NCBI GenBank assembly: GCA_937931645.1
Contig: CALHAR010000003.1
Location: 1 to 64,000 of the forward strand
Source of the DNA: an uncultured Alphaproteobacteria bacterium
Lineage (GTDB): Bacteria; Pseudomonadota; Alphaproteobacteria; Micavibrionales; Micavibrionaceae
Length of the DNA: 64,000 bases
Direction: 5' to 3'
Shown here: positions 46,617-55,578 of the stretch, one piece after another
How the letters are laid out: each line of letters opens with the position of its first letter
Numbering within the stretch: position 1 is the stretch's first letter
Translations under genes and position numbers: made by a program
The notes under the pieces: model-generated
The model's input: only the letters and a program-made list of their open reading frames with translations
Databases searched by the model: none
Told to the model about the DNA's origin: nothing

Positions 46617-48968
46617 TTGGCACCAGCAAAAAAAACAACAACGCGTAAAAAAGCAGTAGCAAAAAAAGCTCCCGCTAAAAAGAAGGACGTCAAAAAAGCG
46701 AGTAAGAAAACGCCTGCTAAAACGACAAAAAAGACGACAAAAAAGGCGGCTAAGAAAACAGCTAAGAAACCAGTAAATAAATCAATAAAGAAAACTGTTT
46801 CCAAAAAGACTAAAAGTGCTGTAAAGAAGACAGCGGTTAAAAAAACAGCAAAAAAATCAACAGCAAAAAAGGTGGTTAAAAAAACCGTGACTCAAGCAGC
46901 AAAGAAAACCCCCGCGAAGAAAACAGCCGCCAAAAAAGCCGCCGTTAAAAAGACTCCTGTGAAGAAGGGGTCTGTAAAGAAAGTTCCTGCAAAAAAGACA
47001 GCTGCCAAAAAAGCATCGCCTAAGGCCGCGCCGAAAAAAGTAAGCGCGAAGAAAGCTAAATCTAAAAAATCGACGAAGGCGGAGAAAGAAGAAGTAGAAG
47101 ACGAGGCGCCGAAGCGTAAAATTAAAGGAACGTTAGCGCAGATTGTTAAGAAGCTGGTCAAACAAGGTAAAGACAAAGGGTATATTACTTACGACCAATT
47201 GAATAAAGCGTTGCCTGCGGAAGAGTTTTCTTCTGAGCAAATTGAAGATGCAATGTCGACATTGTCAGATGTTGGTATTCAAATGACCGAAGGGGACTCT
47301 GAGGACGAAGAAGAAGAAAAGTACGAGTCAGGCGGTAATATTGCGTCTGATGACACGGGGCGTACCGATGATCCTGTGCGTATGTACCTACGCGAAATGG
47401 GAACGGTTGAACTGTTGTCGCGTGAAGGTGAGATTGCGATTGCGAAACGTATAGAAGCGGGTCGTGAAATGATGATTGGCGGGATTTGTGAAAGTCCATT
47501 GGCGATTGAATCGTTGATTGCATGGTATGAGTCTTTGCAAAAAGGTGACATCTTGTTGCGTGAAGTTATTGACCTTGATGCGACGTATAATGATGGACCA
47601 GAGATTGACCATTCAGCCAAGCCAAGGCCGCCCGTTAAACCTGTTGCGCCAAAGCCCGAAGATCCAAAAGACGAAAATGCGGCAGAGGAAGTTGAAGAAG
47701 AAAATGTTTCTTTAGCTGTAATGGAAGAAGAGCTGAAGCCAAAAGTTTTTGCTGTATTTGCAAAAATTAAGAGGACTTATAAAAAAATTCAGACTGTTCA
47801 GGCGATACGTATTGAAGCTATTCTTAAGGGGGACGAGCCTGACAAGGCGACCAATAAAAAATACGATAAACTGAAAAGTGAAATGGTTAAGTTGATGGAC
47901 GAGGTCAAGTTCCACAATGCCCGTATCGAACAGCTTGTCCAAGCGCTTTATAAGATTAATCGTGAGTTGGTGTCTATGGAAGGTAAGTTGTTGCGCCTTG
48001 CTGTAGATTGCAAAGTTAAACGTGAAAGCTTCCTTGATAATTATTATGGGTCAGAAATGGATCCTGATTGGATGAAGCGCGTTAAGAAGATTGATGCGAA
48101 ATGGGAAAAATTTGTTGATAAAAACAAAAGCAAAATTGTAGAAATTCGTGAGAAGATTGCCCTCGTGACTGAAGATGCCGCGCTTCCTATAAAGGAGTTT
48201 CGTCGTGTTGTTTCAACGGTGCAACGTGGTGAGAAAGAAGCCGCACGTGCGAAAAAAGAAATGGTGGAAGCAAACTTGCGTCTGGTTATTTCTATCGCGA
48301 AAAAATACACCAACCGTGGTTTACAATTCTTGGATTTGATTCAAGAAGGGAATATCGGTTTGATGAAAGCGGTTGATAAGTTTGAATATCGCCGTGGTTA
48401 TAAATTTTCAACCTATGCTACGTGGTGGATTAGGCAAGCTATAACGCGCTCTATTGCTGACCAAGCGCGGACAATTCGTATCCCTGTTCATATGATTGAA
48501 ACAATCAATAAATTGGTGCGAACGTCGCGTCAGATGATGCACGAAATTGGCCGTGAACCAACACCAGAAGAGCTGTCTGAGCGTCTTCACATGCCGCTTG
48601 ATAAGGTGCGTAAAGTTATGAAGATTGCTAAAGAGCCAGTCTCCCTTGAAACGCCAATTGGTGATGAAGAAGATTCAAGTCTTGGGGATTTCATTGAAGA
48701 TAAGAATGCGATTTTGCCTGTTGAAAGCGCGATCCATTCAAACTTGCGTGAAACAACAACACGTGTTCTGGCGTCTTTAACACCGCGTGAAGAACGTGTT
48801 TTAAGAATGCGCTTTGGTATTGGGATGAACACCGACCACACATTGGAAGAGGTGGGACAGCAATTTAACGTGACGCGTGAGCGTATTCGCCAGATTGAAG
48901 CCAAAGCCTTGCGTAAGTTAAAACACCCAAGTCGTTCAAGAAAACTCAGAAGCTTCTTGGATACATAA
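46617..48968 (+). CDS. rpoD: Primary sigma factor RpoD with a histone-H1-like N-terminal tail
   Basis: The 783-residue housekeeping sigma-70 has region 1.1 at about 171-228, region 1.2 ([21 protein letters not shown]), a long non-conserved region, and region 2 ([43 protein letters not shown]). Region 3 and region 4 ([36 protein letters not shown]) follow. Residues 1-154 are almost only Lys, Ala, Thr, Pro, Val and Ser with many AKK and KKTPAKK units, then an acidic patch. The frame opens with TTG at 46617 behind GCAGAGA, and no ATG or GTG lies close by. A Lys/Ala-rich extension this long is unusual. Confidence 0.95.
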   Translation: MAPAKKTTTRKKAVAKKAPAKKKDVKKASKKTPAKTTKKTTKKAAKKTAKKPVNKSIKKTVSKKTKSAVKKTAVKKTAKKSTAKKVVKKTVTQAAKKTPAKKTAAKKAAVKKTPVKKGSVKKVPAKKTAAKKASPKAAPKKVSAKKAKSKKSTKAEKEEVEDEAPKRKIKGTLAQIVKKLVKQGKDKGYITYDQLNKALPAEEFSSEQIEDAMSTLSDVGIQMTEGDSEDEEEEKYESGGNIASDDTGRTDDPVRMYLREMGTVELLSREGEIAIAKRIEAGREMMIGGICESPLAIESLIAWYESLQKGDILLREVIDLDATYNDGPEIDHSAKPRPPVKPVAPKPEDPKDENAAEEVEEENVSLAVMEEELKPKVFAVFAKIKRTYKKIQTVQAIRIEAILKGDEPDKATNKKYDKLKSEMVKLMDEVKFHNARIEQLVQALYKINRELVSMEGKLLRLAVDCKVKRESFLDNYYGSEMDPDWMKRVKKIDAKWEKFVDKNKSKIVEIREKIALVTEDAALPIKEFRRVVSTVQRGEKEAARAKKEMVEANLRLVISIAKKYTNRGLQFLDLIQEGNIGLMKAVDKFEYRRGYKFSTYATWWIRQAITRSIADQARTIRIPVHMIETINKLVRTSRQMMHEIGREPTPEELSERLHMPLDKVRKVMKIAKEPVSLETPIGDEEDSSLGDFIEDKNAILPVESAIHSNLRETTTRVLASLTPREERVLRMRFGIGMNTDHTLEEVGQQFNVTRERIRQIEAKALRKLKHPSRSRKLRSFLDT

Positions 48969-49006
48969 ATCAGGTTAGTTGTTGTGGTTGTGTGATTTTT
49001 TAAAAA

Positions 49007-49083
49007 GGGCCTGTAGCTCAGCTGGTTAGAGCAGACCGCTCATAACGGTCTGGCCGGGGGTTCAAGTCCCTCCGGGCCCACCA
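49007..49083 (+). tRNA. tRNA with CAU anticodon, probably tRNA-Ile2 (lysidine type)
   Basis: The 77-base cloverleaf has acceptor arms GGGCCTG/CGGGCCC, D-arm GCTCAGCTGGTTAGAGC, anticodon stem GACCG/CGGTC around CTCATAA, T-arm GGGGGTTCAAGTCCCTC and an encoded CCA. The anticodon is CAT. C4-G69 and C5-G68 are the pairs TilS prefers in isoleucine-2 tRNA, unlike elongator Met tRNA, so Ile2 is favoured. It lies 38 bases after rpoD. Confidence 0.9.
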
Positions 49084-49114
49084 TTTTCTTTTGATAATAG
49101 GAGTTTATTGAAAC

Positions 49115-50470
49115 ATGGATACTGCAACTATATCAGCTATTGTTATTGCTTCTTATTTTTTTATTTTAGCCGCTTATTCATACGTTTCATATCTTAAGCA
49201 AAGCTCGCAAGGCTATGTGATTGGTGAAAGAAATTTTGGATTGTTTACAACTGTTTGCTCGATGTTAGCGGGGCAGTTTAATGGTGGTGGTGTTTTCTTT
49301 ATTTTTACTTTCGGCCTTATGATTGGTTATGGACAGCTTTGGTTTGCTCTTGGTTTTTTAGCAGGTTATATCGTTATCAGCTTTTTTGCTAAAGAAGTGC
49401 ATGAGGAAGGTAAAAAGTATGGCGACATTAATGTTCCTGATATTTTGAAGCGGCGTATAGGTTCTTATACTCAACATTTTGGAAGCTTTATTGTGATTGG
49501 GAAAGCCTGTTTGTTCGGTACAGCCCAGCTTTTAATTGCAGGGACTGTTGTTTCAGCCTTGTTTGGTTTACCAAATGCTTGGGGGGTTTGGCTAACTTCT
49601 GCTGTAATTGGATTGTATGTTTATTTGGGTGGCTATTCGACGGTGGTAAAAACGGATGTGATACAATGGATGTTTTTATTCGTAGTGTCATTGCTTGCGG
49701 CTTTATTTTTACCAAAACCAGATTTTATGAATGTTGTGAATGAGGTGATTGCTACAGACAATGCTTTGCGGTGGGGATTCTTTCTTTTTACGTTCATGTT
49801 GATTATTAGTAATGCAGATGTTTGGCAGAGAATGATGTCTGCGCGGGAGCCTAGTGTGGCTATAATTTCATTAAACGTATCAGGAGTTCTATTTATTGTT
49901 TTTACTCTTATGACAGTTCTCATCTTGAAGTCATGGAATATAGCAGAGGGAGTAAAGTTTTTTGATTTATTTCATGATCAATTATTATCACCTGTGGTTT
50001 TGGCGATATTAGGAACGTTCACACTAATTGCAGTGATGTCGACGATCGATACACAAGTACAGTTGTTTAGTTCCTCTGTTACAAAGAATGTTTTAAAATT
50101 AAATGTGAGTGAAGAGAAAACTAAATTTGTTAAAGTCTCTAGAGTTCTAACAGTTTTGTTACTGGCTTTTCTTGCTGTTGTGGCGTCAACATTAGGCAGT
50201 ACATTAGAATTTGTTTTAAAGGCCTTTTCTTTTGCTTATATTCTAGCGCCAATTATGGTGTTTGCAATGCTTGCTGGGCGTGAGGGAAGTTCTTTTAAGG
50301 ATGGAACCTGTGTTGTGGCTCTTGTTATAGGCTTAATAGTTTATATTTATATGTTTTTTAATGGGTATTTTGCGGAAGTTATAAATAATGTTATTCCAGC
50401 CTCTATAACTGCGGTTGTTTGTATTTTGGGTCTGGTTTTAGATAAGTCGATTAGGGTAGCTCGTGCATAA
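49115..50470 (+). CDS. Sodium:solute symporter family transporter
   Basis: The 451-residue membrane protein has about 12-13 hydrophobic segments. It shows sodium-symporter features: YVIGERNFGLF, GGYSTVVKTDVIQWMF and the AVMSTIDTQ motif of the SSS fold. Uptake of a small organic solute with sodium is expected, but the substrate is not readable. Its GTG-initiated neighbour overlaps it by 8 bases. It begins 31 bases after the tRNA. Confidence 0.85.
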   Translation: MDTATISAIVIASYFFILAAYSYVSYLKQSSQGYVIGERNFGLFTTVCSMLAGQFNGGGVFFIFTFGLMIGYGQLWFALGFLAGYIVISFFAKEVHEEGKKYGDINVPDILKRRIGSYTQHFGSFIVIGKACLFGTAQLLIAGTVVSALFGLPNAWGVWLTSAVIGLYVYLGGYSTVVKTDVIQWMFLFVVSLLAALFLPKPDFMNVVNEVIATDNALRWGFFLFTFMLIISNADVWQRMMSAREPSVAIISLNVSGVLFIVFTLMTVLILKSWNIAEGVKFFDLFHDQLLSPVVLAILGTFTLIAVMSTIDTQVQLFSSSVTKNVLKLNVSEEKTKFVKVSRVLTVLLLAFLAVVASTLGSTLEFVLKAFSFAYILAPIMVFAMLAGREGSSFKDGTCVVALVIGLIVYIYMFFNGYFAEVINNVIPASITAVVCILGLVLDKSIRVARA

Positions 50471-51014
50471 AAAAATAATTCCAGTCTTTCTATCTGCGTT
50501 ACTTTTGTTTGGTTGTACGTCTCAAGCGCCGGCACCGATTAAGACGCCTGGTGTCAATGTAGAGTCAAAGCGATATTCTGTACCGCCGCCTAAACCAAAA
50601 CAAAAGGATTTTTATCGTCTTTCTGAGCATACGCAATGTGTTCCTTACGCGCGTAAAATCTCTGGCATTCCTATTCGTGGGGATGCGCATACATGGTGGT
50701 ATCAGGCAAAAGAAAAAGGATATAAGCGCAGTAGTCGTCCCAAGGTTGGTTCTGTGATGGTGTTATCTAAGACCAAGCGTTTAAGGTTTGGTCATTTGGC
50801 GGTTGTGAAGCGTGTTATTGATAGTCGTAATATAGAAGTTGAGCATGCCAATTGGGGGGGTACGCGTGAAACCCGTATGATTGCTTACCGAAATATGCCA
50901 GTGGTTGATACATCCAAGAATAATGATTGGTCGAGTGCGCGCTTTTGGAATTATCCGTCTGAGAGCTATGGCAGTGTTTATGCGGTATCAGGCTTTATTT
51001 ACCCGAAAAATTAA
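50463..51014 (+). CDS. CHAP-domain lipoprotein (putative peptidoglycan amidohydrolase)
   Basis: The 183-residue protein starts at GTG, has a lipobox LLFGC with the lipidated Cys at 18, a Pro/Lys-rich linker and a CHAP domain. The likely nucleophile is C59 in QCVPYARKISG, and the catalytic His is H111 in FGHLAVVKRV, with EVEHANWGG completing the fold. CHAP enzymes cleave peptidoglycan peptides or the amide bond. The location would be periplasmic, attached to a membrane. It overlaps the transporter gene by 8 bases and its TAA overlaps the next ATG. Confidence 0.85.
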   Translation: MHKKIIPVFLSALLLFGCTSQAPAPIKTPGVNVESKRYSVPPPKPKQKDFYRLSEHTQCVPYARKISGIPIRGDAHTWWYQAKEKGYKRSSRPKVGSVMVLSKTKRLRFGHLAVVKRVIDSRNIEVEHANWGGTRETRMIAYRNMPVVDTSKNNDWSSARFWNYPSESYGSVYAVSGFIYPKN

Positions 51015-51634
51015 TGGAAATGCCTGTTTTATATAGTTATCGCCGCTGTCCTTATGCCATGAGGGCGCGCATGGCGTTGGTGGTTGCGGGTATTCAATGT
51101 GATGTTTATGACATTGATTTTAAAAATAAACCACAAGCGATGTTGGACGTTTCTCCGAAAGGAACAGTACCTGTTCTGGTTGTTTGCCAAGATAATGTTC
51201 TGGAGGAAAGCTTGGAGGTAATGTTATGGGCTTTGAAGCAGAATGATCCGCAAGGGTGGTTGGCGCAAATAGACGATTCATTGGCGCTTATTAAAGAGAA
51301 TGATGGCGCGTTTAAAAAAGCGTTGGATAGATATAAATATCCGAACCGCTTTCCTGATGAAGATTGTTCGATGGCACAAGAGCAGGGTGCGGCGTTTCTA
51401 AAAGAGTTGAATAACAGGTTGGCGCAACATCAAAATTTATTGAGTGATGATGTGAGGTTGGCTGATATCGGGGTATTTCCTTTTGTACGGCAATTCGCTA
51501 ATGTTGATAGAGCATGGTTTGAAGCGCAGGATATTCCCGCCCTGCAACAATGGTTGTCACGACATTTAGAAAGCACGTTGTTTGTTGGTGTTATGAAGAA
51601 ACATAAAACAGCGCAATATTTACTTATAAATTAA
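51014..51634 (+). CDS. Glutathione S-transferase family protein
   Basis: The 206-residue protein has an N-terminal thioredoxin-like domain with SYRRCPYAMRARMAL (catalytic-type Cys in RCPYAMR), KGTVPVLV and the glutathione-binding ESLEVMLW, and an all-alpha C-terminal half. It resembles the GST/glutaredoxin-2-like omega-type group. Its ATG overlaps the stop of the CHAP gene (TAATG). Detoxification or redox roles are typical; the substrate is unknown. Confidence 0.85.
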   Translation: MEMPVLYSYRRCPYAMRARMALVVAGIQCDVYDIDFKNKPQAMLDVSPKGTVPVLVVCQDNVLEESLEVMLWALKQNDPQGWLAQIDDSLALIKENDGAFKKALDRYKYPNRFPDEDCSMAQEQGAAFLKELNNRLAQHQNLLSDDVRLADIGVFPFVRQFANVDRAWFEAQDIPALQQWLSRHLESTLFVGVMKKHKTAQYLLIN

Positions 51635-51650
51635 GAACAGAATTTTTATT

Positions 51651-52412
51651 TTATTTTGTTTGATTACCGAAAACTTTTTTCAGCAAATCAGTGGTCTGTC
51701 GGACAGGATCTTGGCGGATTTGCTTTTCTTCCTCGGCCAGATAAAAGAAGATCCCCTCAATTCCTTGATCCACCACGTAGGAGGTAAGGTCAGCCTTCAC
51801 GTCAGGCATAAAGGGAATATTTTGATATCTAGAGATAACATTATCGTAGGATTGGATAACGCCAGCCTCGGAAATGGCTTGATTAACGAAAGGCTGCATT
51901 TTGGCGGCCAAAGGCGCGGACATTTTGCTTTTAAAGAAGCTGGTCGCGGAATCTTGTGGACCTTTATAAATAGCAAGGACGTCATCAAACGTCATTTCAG
52001 AGATAGCATTCACGAAAAGCTCTTTGGCGTGCGGTGTCGCAATTTCTGCGGCGCGATTGACGCGGGTTTCCAAATCATCAAGCATGAAGCCTAAGCCCGC
52101 CGCACCCATTACATTTTGAACTTTAGCCAAACTGTTGGGCAGGGGGATATGAACTTTAGGGTCAAGATTAAAGCCGCCATGGGTGCCGAGCTGTTGCACC
52201 ACATCACCCGTACCTATTGTCAGAGCCTGTTTAAAGGCGGCGGCGATGTCTTGGTTAGACACCAGGGCAGAGGCGGCGGAGCCTGTATTGACGTTGCTAA
52301 ACAAAGTGTTACCTAATTGCGCCAGATCACTAGATAGTGTCTGTGTTGTGGTTTGGCAGCTGCTCAATAATAAGCAGGCGGCGGAAAGGGGTAGAAGGGC
52401 TAGTTTTTTCAT
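51651..52412 (-). CDS. DUF4197 lipoprotein
   Basis: The 253-residue protein begins with a lipoprotein signal (LLSSC, lipidated Cys near 19). It carries the DUF4197 pattern: DIAAAFKQALTIGTGDVV, FNLDPKVHIPLPNSL, NRAAEIATPHAKELFVNAI, MTFDDVLAIYKG and the C-terminal AEEEKQIRQDPVRQTTDLLKKVFG. The function of the family is unknown. It converges with the GST gene (16 bases apart) and faces away from rpsD. Confidence 0.86.
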   Translation of the reverse strand: MKKLALLPLSAACLLLSSCQTTTQTLSSDLAQLGNTLFSNVNTGSAASALVSNQDIAAAFKQALTIGTGDVVQQLGTHGGFNLDPKVHIPLPNSLAKVQNVMGAAGLGFMLDDLETRVNRAAEIATPHAKELFVNAISEMTFDDVLAIYKGPQDSATSFFKSKMSAPLAAKMQPFVNQAISEAGVIQSYDNVISRYQNIPFMPDVKADLTSYVVDQGIEGIFFYLAEEEKQIRQDPVRQTTDLLKKVFGNQTK

Positions 52413-52480
52413 GGGTTTACGCTCTTTTTGATAAATTATTGCCTATTTAAACAAATTCAGCTTTTAATAGCCCTAAAATC

Positions 52481-52508
52481 TTGACATTTATCCCCAAACC
52501 CTTATAAA
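52481..52508 (+). promoter_or_regulatory. Sigma-70 promoter for rpsD
   Basis: TTGACA (52481-52486), a 16-base spacer and TATAAA (52503-52508) form a strong promoter. Initiation near 52515 would give a leader of about 150 bases before the rpsD ATG. Confidence 0.65.
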
Positions 52509-52560
52509 TCCTTTCATTCCTATGAAGAGAAGAGATTCTCGTTGAATTTTATTCAATCCG

Positions 52561-52632
52561 CTATTGGAAAATAGGACAAATATAAAAACGCCATGCCCGC
52601 AAGCGGGAGGGCTGAATCTATAAAAATAGATT
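52561..52632 (+). promoter_or_regulatory. Structured rpsD leader (possible S4 autoregulatory site)
   Basis: Three hairpins follow in order: CTATT/AATAG (52561-52574), CCCG/CGGG with loop CAAG (52596-52607) and AATCTAT/ATAGATT with an AAAA loop (52615-52632). They sit between the promoter and the ATG at 52666. S4 is known to repress its own messenger in several bacteria through structured leaders, so these may be the target. This is inference. Confidence 0.4.
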
Positions 52633-52665
52633 GGCTCGGCAAAGAAAATAGAAGGAACTATTGAT

Positions 52666-53283
52666 ATGAGTGAAAAGAGACCTAAGTCTAAATATAAAAT
52701 TGACCGTCGTTTAGGGTGTAACCTTTGGGGTCGTCCAAAATCTCCATTTAACACACGCCAAACAGCACCTGGTATGCATGGTGCGCGTCGTGCGAAGCCG
52801 ACCGATTACGGTATTCAGTTATTTGCGAAGCAAAAATTAAAAGGCCATTACGGTAATATTGGTGAGCGTAAGTTCCGCCGTTATTTTGCCGAAGCCAACC
52901 GTATGAAGGGTGACACAGGTCAAAACCTTATCGGTTTATTAGAATCTCGTTTGGATGCCATTATCTACCGTGCGAAGTTTGTTCCAACGGTGTTTGCGGC
53001 GCGTCAGTTCGTAAGTCACAAGCACGTGACAGTGAACGGTAAGAAAGCAAACGTTGCTTCTTATCACGTGAAGCCAGGTGATGTGATTCAAGTTAAAGAG
53101 TCATCATTGAAAATTCCAATGGTTGTTCAAGCGATTGAATCAGTTGAACGTGACGTTCCTGAGTACGTTGAAGCAGACCACAAAGCAGGGAAGGTAACTT
53201 TCCTTCGTGTGCCTGAATTGGCGGATGTGCCATTTGCCGTTGAGATGGAGCCGCATTTAATCGTCGAGTTCTACTCACGTTAA
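52666..53283 (+). CDS. rpsD: 30S ribosomal protein S4
   Basis: The 205-residue primary 16S rRNA-binding protein and assembly initiator begins [24 protein letters not shown]. It has the S4 RNA-binding domain ([36 protein letters not shown], split here by position 94-130) and ends LIVEFYSR. The length is normal for alphaproteobacteria, where rpsD stands apart from the alpha operon, as here. It is followed by a repeat element and a terminator. Confidence 0.97.
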   Translation: MSEKRPKSKYKIDRRLGCNLWGRPKSPFNTRQTAPGMHGARRAKPTDYGIQLFAKQKLKGHYGNIGERKFRRYFAEANRMKGDTGQNLIGLLESRLDAIIYRAKFVPTVFAARQFVSHKHVTVNGKKANVASYHVKPGDVIQVKESSLKIPMVVQAIESVERDVPEYVEADHKAGKVTFLRVPELADVPFAVEMEPHLIVEFYSR

Positions 53284-53298
53284 AAAAATCTGCCTGCT

Positions 53299-53382
53299 GT
53301 CATTGCGAGAAGCGTTAGCGACGACGTAATCCAGAAACTTTATAGATGGATTGCCGCGCTCATTACATTCACTCGCAATGAC
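53299..53382. repeat. Nested palindromic repeat, second full copy
   Basis: Outer arms GTCATTGCGAG (53299-53309) and CTCGCAATGAC (53372-53382), with inner arms GTAATCCA (53326-53333) and TGGATTGC (53347-53354). The layout is the same as the copy at 38120-38198, with a different connecting sequence. It lies just after rpsD and before its terminator. Confidence 0.85.
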
Positions 53383-53416
53383 GTGACGGTGCTACATAAG
53401 TGAACTTTAAGAATTC

Positions 53417-53447
53417 AAAAGCTCCATTTCGATGGGGCTTTTATTTT
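53417..53447 (+). terminator. Rho-independent terminator after rpsD
   Basis: AAAAGCTCCAT (53417-53427), a TTCG tetraloop and ATGGGGCTTTT (53432-53442) form a stem of about 11 pairs with a G-T wobble and a T-rich tail. The stem's end overlaps the stop of trmJ on the other strand, so it may serve both directions. Confidence 0.75.
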
Positions 53448-54190
53448 ACCTTATTGCCTATGAGAGCGGAGATAATACCTTGAAAAGTACGGGTTTCTTG
53501 GTCGGTTAAGTTGGCGCGGGTGAGAGCGTTACGGATGTTACGCATCATGGTTGGACGCATATCAGGATTGCGGAAGAAGTTGTGATTATCAAGCTCCGTC
53601 TCAAAGCGGGTAATAAGCTCGTTAAGTTCTTCGTGGGATACAGGCGCGCTGCCCCCCAATGGTGTTTGTGTTTCAGGGGCTTTATGTGTGGCTTGGAATA
53701 TTTCGTTCGCCACCAATAAGACAGCTTGCGCCAAGTTTAAGGATGAAAAATCAGGATTGGTGGGAATGGTGATAATTATGTGCGCAAGGGCGACATCATC
53801 ATTGGTCAGTCCAGCCCGTTCACCACCAAACATTATAGCAGTTTTTAACCCTTGGGATTGTTTGTCGGCAATATCTTGCGCGGCGTGGCGGGCGGTCATG
53901 ACAGGCTTACGCATATCGCGCGGGCGGGCGGTGGTTGCGTAAATTGTGTGATATTGCTTAAGGGCATCAGCGGTGTTTTTAAAAACCTCAACAGGGGGCA
54001 TAATATCAAGCGCACCAGCAGAGTTTGCCGCCGCGCTTTCGCTTGGTTTATTATTGGGCCAGCCATCACGCGGATTGATAAGTTTTAAATCTTCCAAGCC
54101 AAAGTTACTCATTGCCCGCGCCGCCCCCCCAATATTTTCACCCATCTGCGGGGAAACAAGAATAATGGCGGGGTTATGCATGTTCGACAT
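53441..54190 (-). CDS. trmJ: tRNA (Cm32/Um32) 2'-O-methyltransferase TrmJ-like
   Basis: The 249-residue SPOUT-class methyltransferase uses S-adenosylmethionine to methylate position 32 of some tRNAs. It shows ILVSPQMGENIGGAARAM with the catalytic-type Asn/Arg region, LINPRDGWP, MFGGERAGLTNDDV and the knot SLNLAQAVLLVANEI. A helical C-terminal extension (165-249) is typical of TrmJ. It lies 8 bases downstream of gltX on the same strand, so the two are likely co-transcribed. Confidence 0.88.
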   Translation of the reverse strand: MSNMHNPAIILVSPQMGENIGGAARAMSNFGLEDLKLINPRDGWPNNKPSESAAANSAGALDIMPPVEVFKNTADALKQYHTIYATTARPRDMRKPVMTARHAAQDIADKQSQGLKTAIMFGGERAGLTNDDVALAHIIITIPTNPDFSSLNLAQAVLLVANEIFQATHKAPETQTPLGGSAPVSHEELNELITRFETELDNHNFFRNPDMRPTMMRNIRNALTRANLTDQETRTFQGIISALIGNKVK

Positions 54191-54198
54191 TTAGCGGG

Positions 54199-55539
54199 TT
54201 AAACCGTTAAGCGTTTTTTGGTTTTTTCTGGACCTAGGAGGGGGAGGAGATTGGCGAGTTCTGGGCCGTGCTCCATGCCTGTGAGGGCTTTACGCAAGGG
54301 CATGAACAAGCCTTTTCCTTTGCGGTCTGTCCCTTCTTTGATTTTACCAACCCATGTTTTCCATGTGGTTTCGTCCCATGGTGCGTCTGGTAAAAGAGTG
54401 GCGGCCTGCGCGATGAAATCTTTATCTTCGTCTTCAATGATTGTGGTTAGAGCGTCGTTTGTCATCTCCCACCATTCTTTGATGTCTTCTAATTTTTCTA
54501 AGTTTGGACGAACGGCATTCCAAAAACTTTCGTCTATTTCGCTTAACTCCATAGAGGCAAGACGGTCTTGGACAGCATCAAAAGGTGTATCATGCAGGAT
54601 TTTGGCGTTTAGGCGTACCAGCTCATCAGGATCAAATTTTGGTGTACTGCGCGAGAATTTAGAGAAATCAAAACTATCAATCAGTGATTTGATATCTGTA
54701 AAAGCTTCGATAGGGTCAGACGTACCAAGACGGGACATGAGGGAGACAACGGACATGGCCTCTAAACCATCATCATTTTGAATATCTTTCACGCTTAAAG
54801 AACCAAGACGTTTGGATAGCTTACCGCCCTCGGCATCAGAGATGAGCGACAAGTGAGCGAAGTCTGGGGCTTTGCCGTTGATAGCTTCAAACATTTGAAC
54901 ATGGGTGGCGGTGTTGGAAACATGGTCTTCACCGCGAACAACATGGGTGATTTCAAAATCAATATCGTCAATAACCGAACATAAGTGATAAAGCGGTGTG
55001 CCGTCTTCACGCAAGACAACGGGGTCGGATAAATCCTCCCCTTTAAAGGCAACAGGGCCACGGATAAGATCGTTCCATTCAATAGGGGCGTGGTTCATTT
55101 TAAAGCGCCAATGTGGTGTGCGACCTTCGGCTTCATATTTTGCGATATCATCCGCCGTGAGGGATAAACCCGCGCGGTCATAGGTAGGGGGAATGCCGCG
55201 TGATAATTGTGTTTTACGTTTTAAGCCAAGCTCTTCAGGTGTTTCATAACAGGCATAAAGGCGACCATCGGTTTTTAATTGCTCAATAACTTCTTCGTAG
55301 CGCGCCATGCGGTCTTTTTGATTGGCTTTGCTGTCCCAATCCATACCGAGCCATGTTAGGCCATCAAGGATAGCTTGCTCATATTCAGGTTTTGAGCGTT
55401 CAAGGTCTGTGTCATCTATACGCAATAAGAAGTGCCCATTTTGTGAGCGCGTAAACAACCATGTAATGATGGCGGTACGCGCATTTCCAACATGTAGGAA
55501 ACCAGTGGGAGAGGGGGCAAATCGAGCTTTAACGGTCAT
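54199..55539 (-). CDS. gltX: Glutamyl-tRNA synthetase
   Basis: The 446-residue class I synthetase charges tRNA-Glu. The HIGH-type motif is SPTGFLHVGNART (9-21), and the KMSKS-type motif is GGKLSKRLG in the middle of the protein, with the alpha-helical anticodon-binding region after about 300. The short length and KLSKR motif fit the GltX form common in alphaproteobacteria, which often have two gltX genes. Whether this copy also charges tRNA-Gln cannot be told. Confidence 0.95.
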   Translation of the reverse strand: MTVKARFAPSPTGFLHVGNARTAIITWLFTRSQNGHFLLRIDDTDLERSKPEYEQAILDGLTWLGMDWDSKANQKDRMARYEEVIEQLKTDGRLYACYETPEELGLKRKTQLSRGIPPTYDRAGLSLTADDIAKYEAEGRTPHWRFKMNHAPIEWNDLIRGPVAFKGEDLSDPVVLREDGTPLYHLCSVIDDIDFEITHVVRGEDHVSNTATHVQMFEAINGKAPDFAHLSLISDAEGGKLSKRLGSLSVKDIQNDDGLEAMSVVSLMSRLGTSDPIEAFTDIKSLIDSFDFSKFSRSTPKFDPDELVRLNAKILHDTPFDAVQDRLASMELSEIDESFWNAVRPNLEKLEDIKEWWEMTNDALTTIIEDEDKDFIAQAATLLPDAPWDETTWKTWVGKIKEGTDRKGKGLFMPLRKALTGMEHGPELANLLPLLGPEKTKKRLTV

Positions 55540-55578
55540 AATAGGGTCTTTCTAATGATATGTTACCTAAGTAACTGA

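Noticed and set aside
46617-47078. Lys/Ala-rich stretch as a separate histone-like gene fused by a frameshift
   Set aside because: The frame runs without break into a complete sigma-70, and no stop, start or ribosome site separates the two parts.
49007-49083. tRNA as attachment site of an integrated element
   Set aside because: No integrase, no direct repeat of the tRNA 3' end downstream within the window, and ordinary genes follow.
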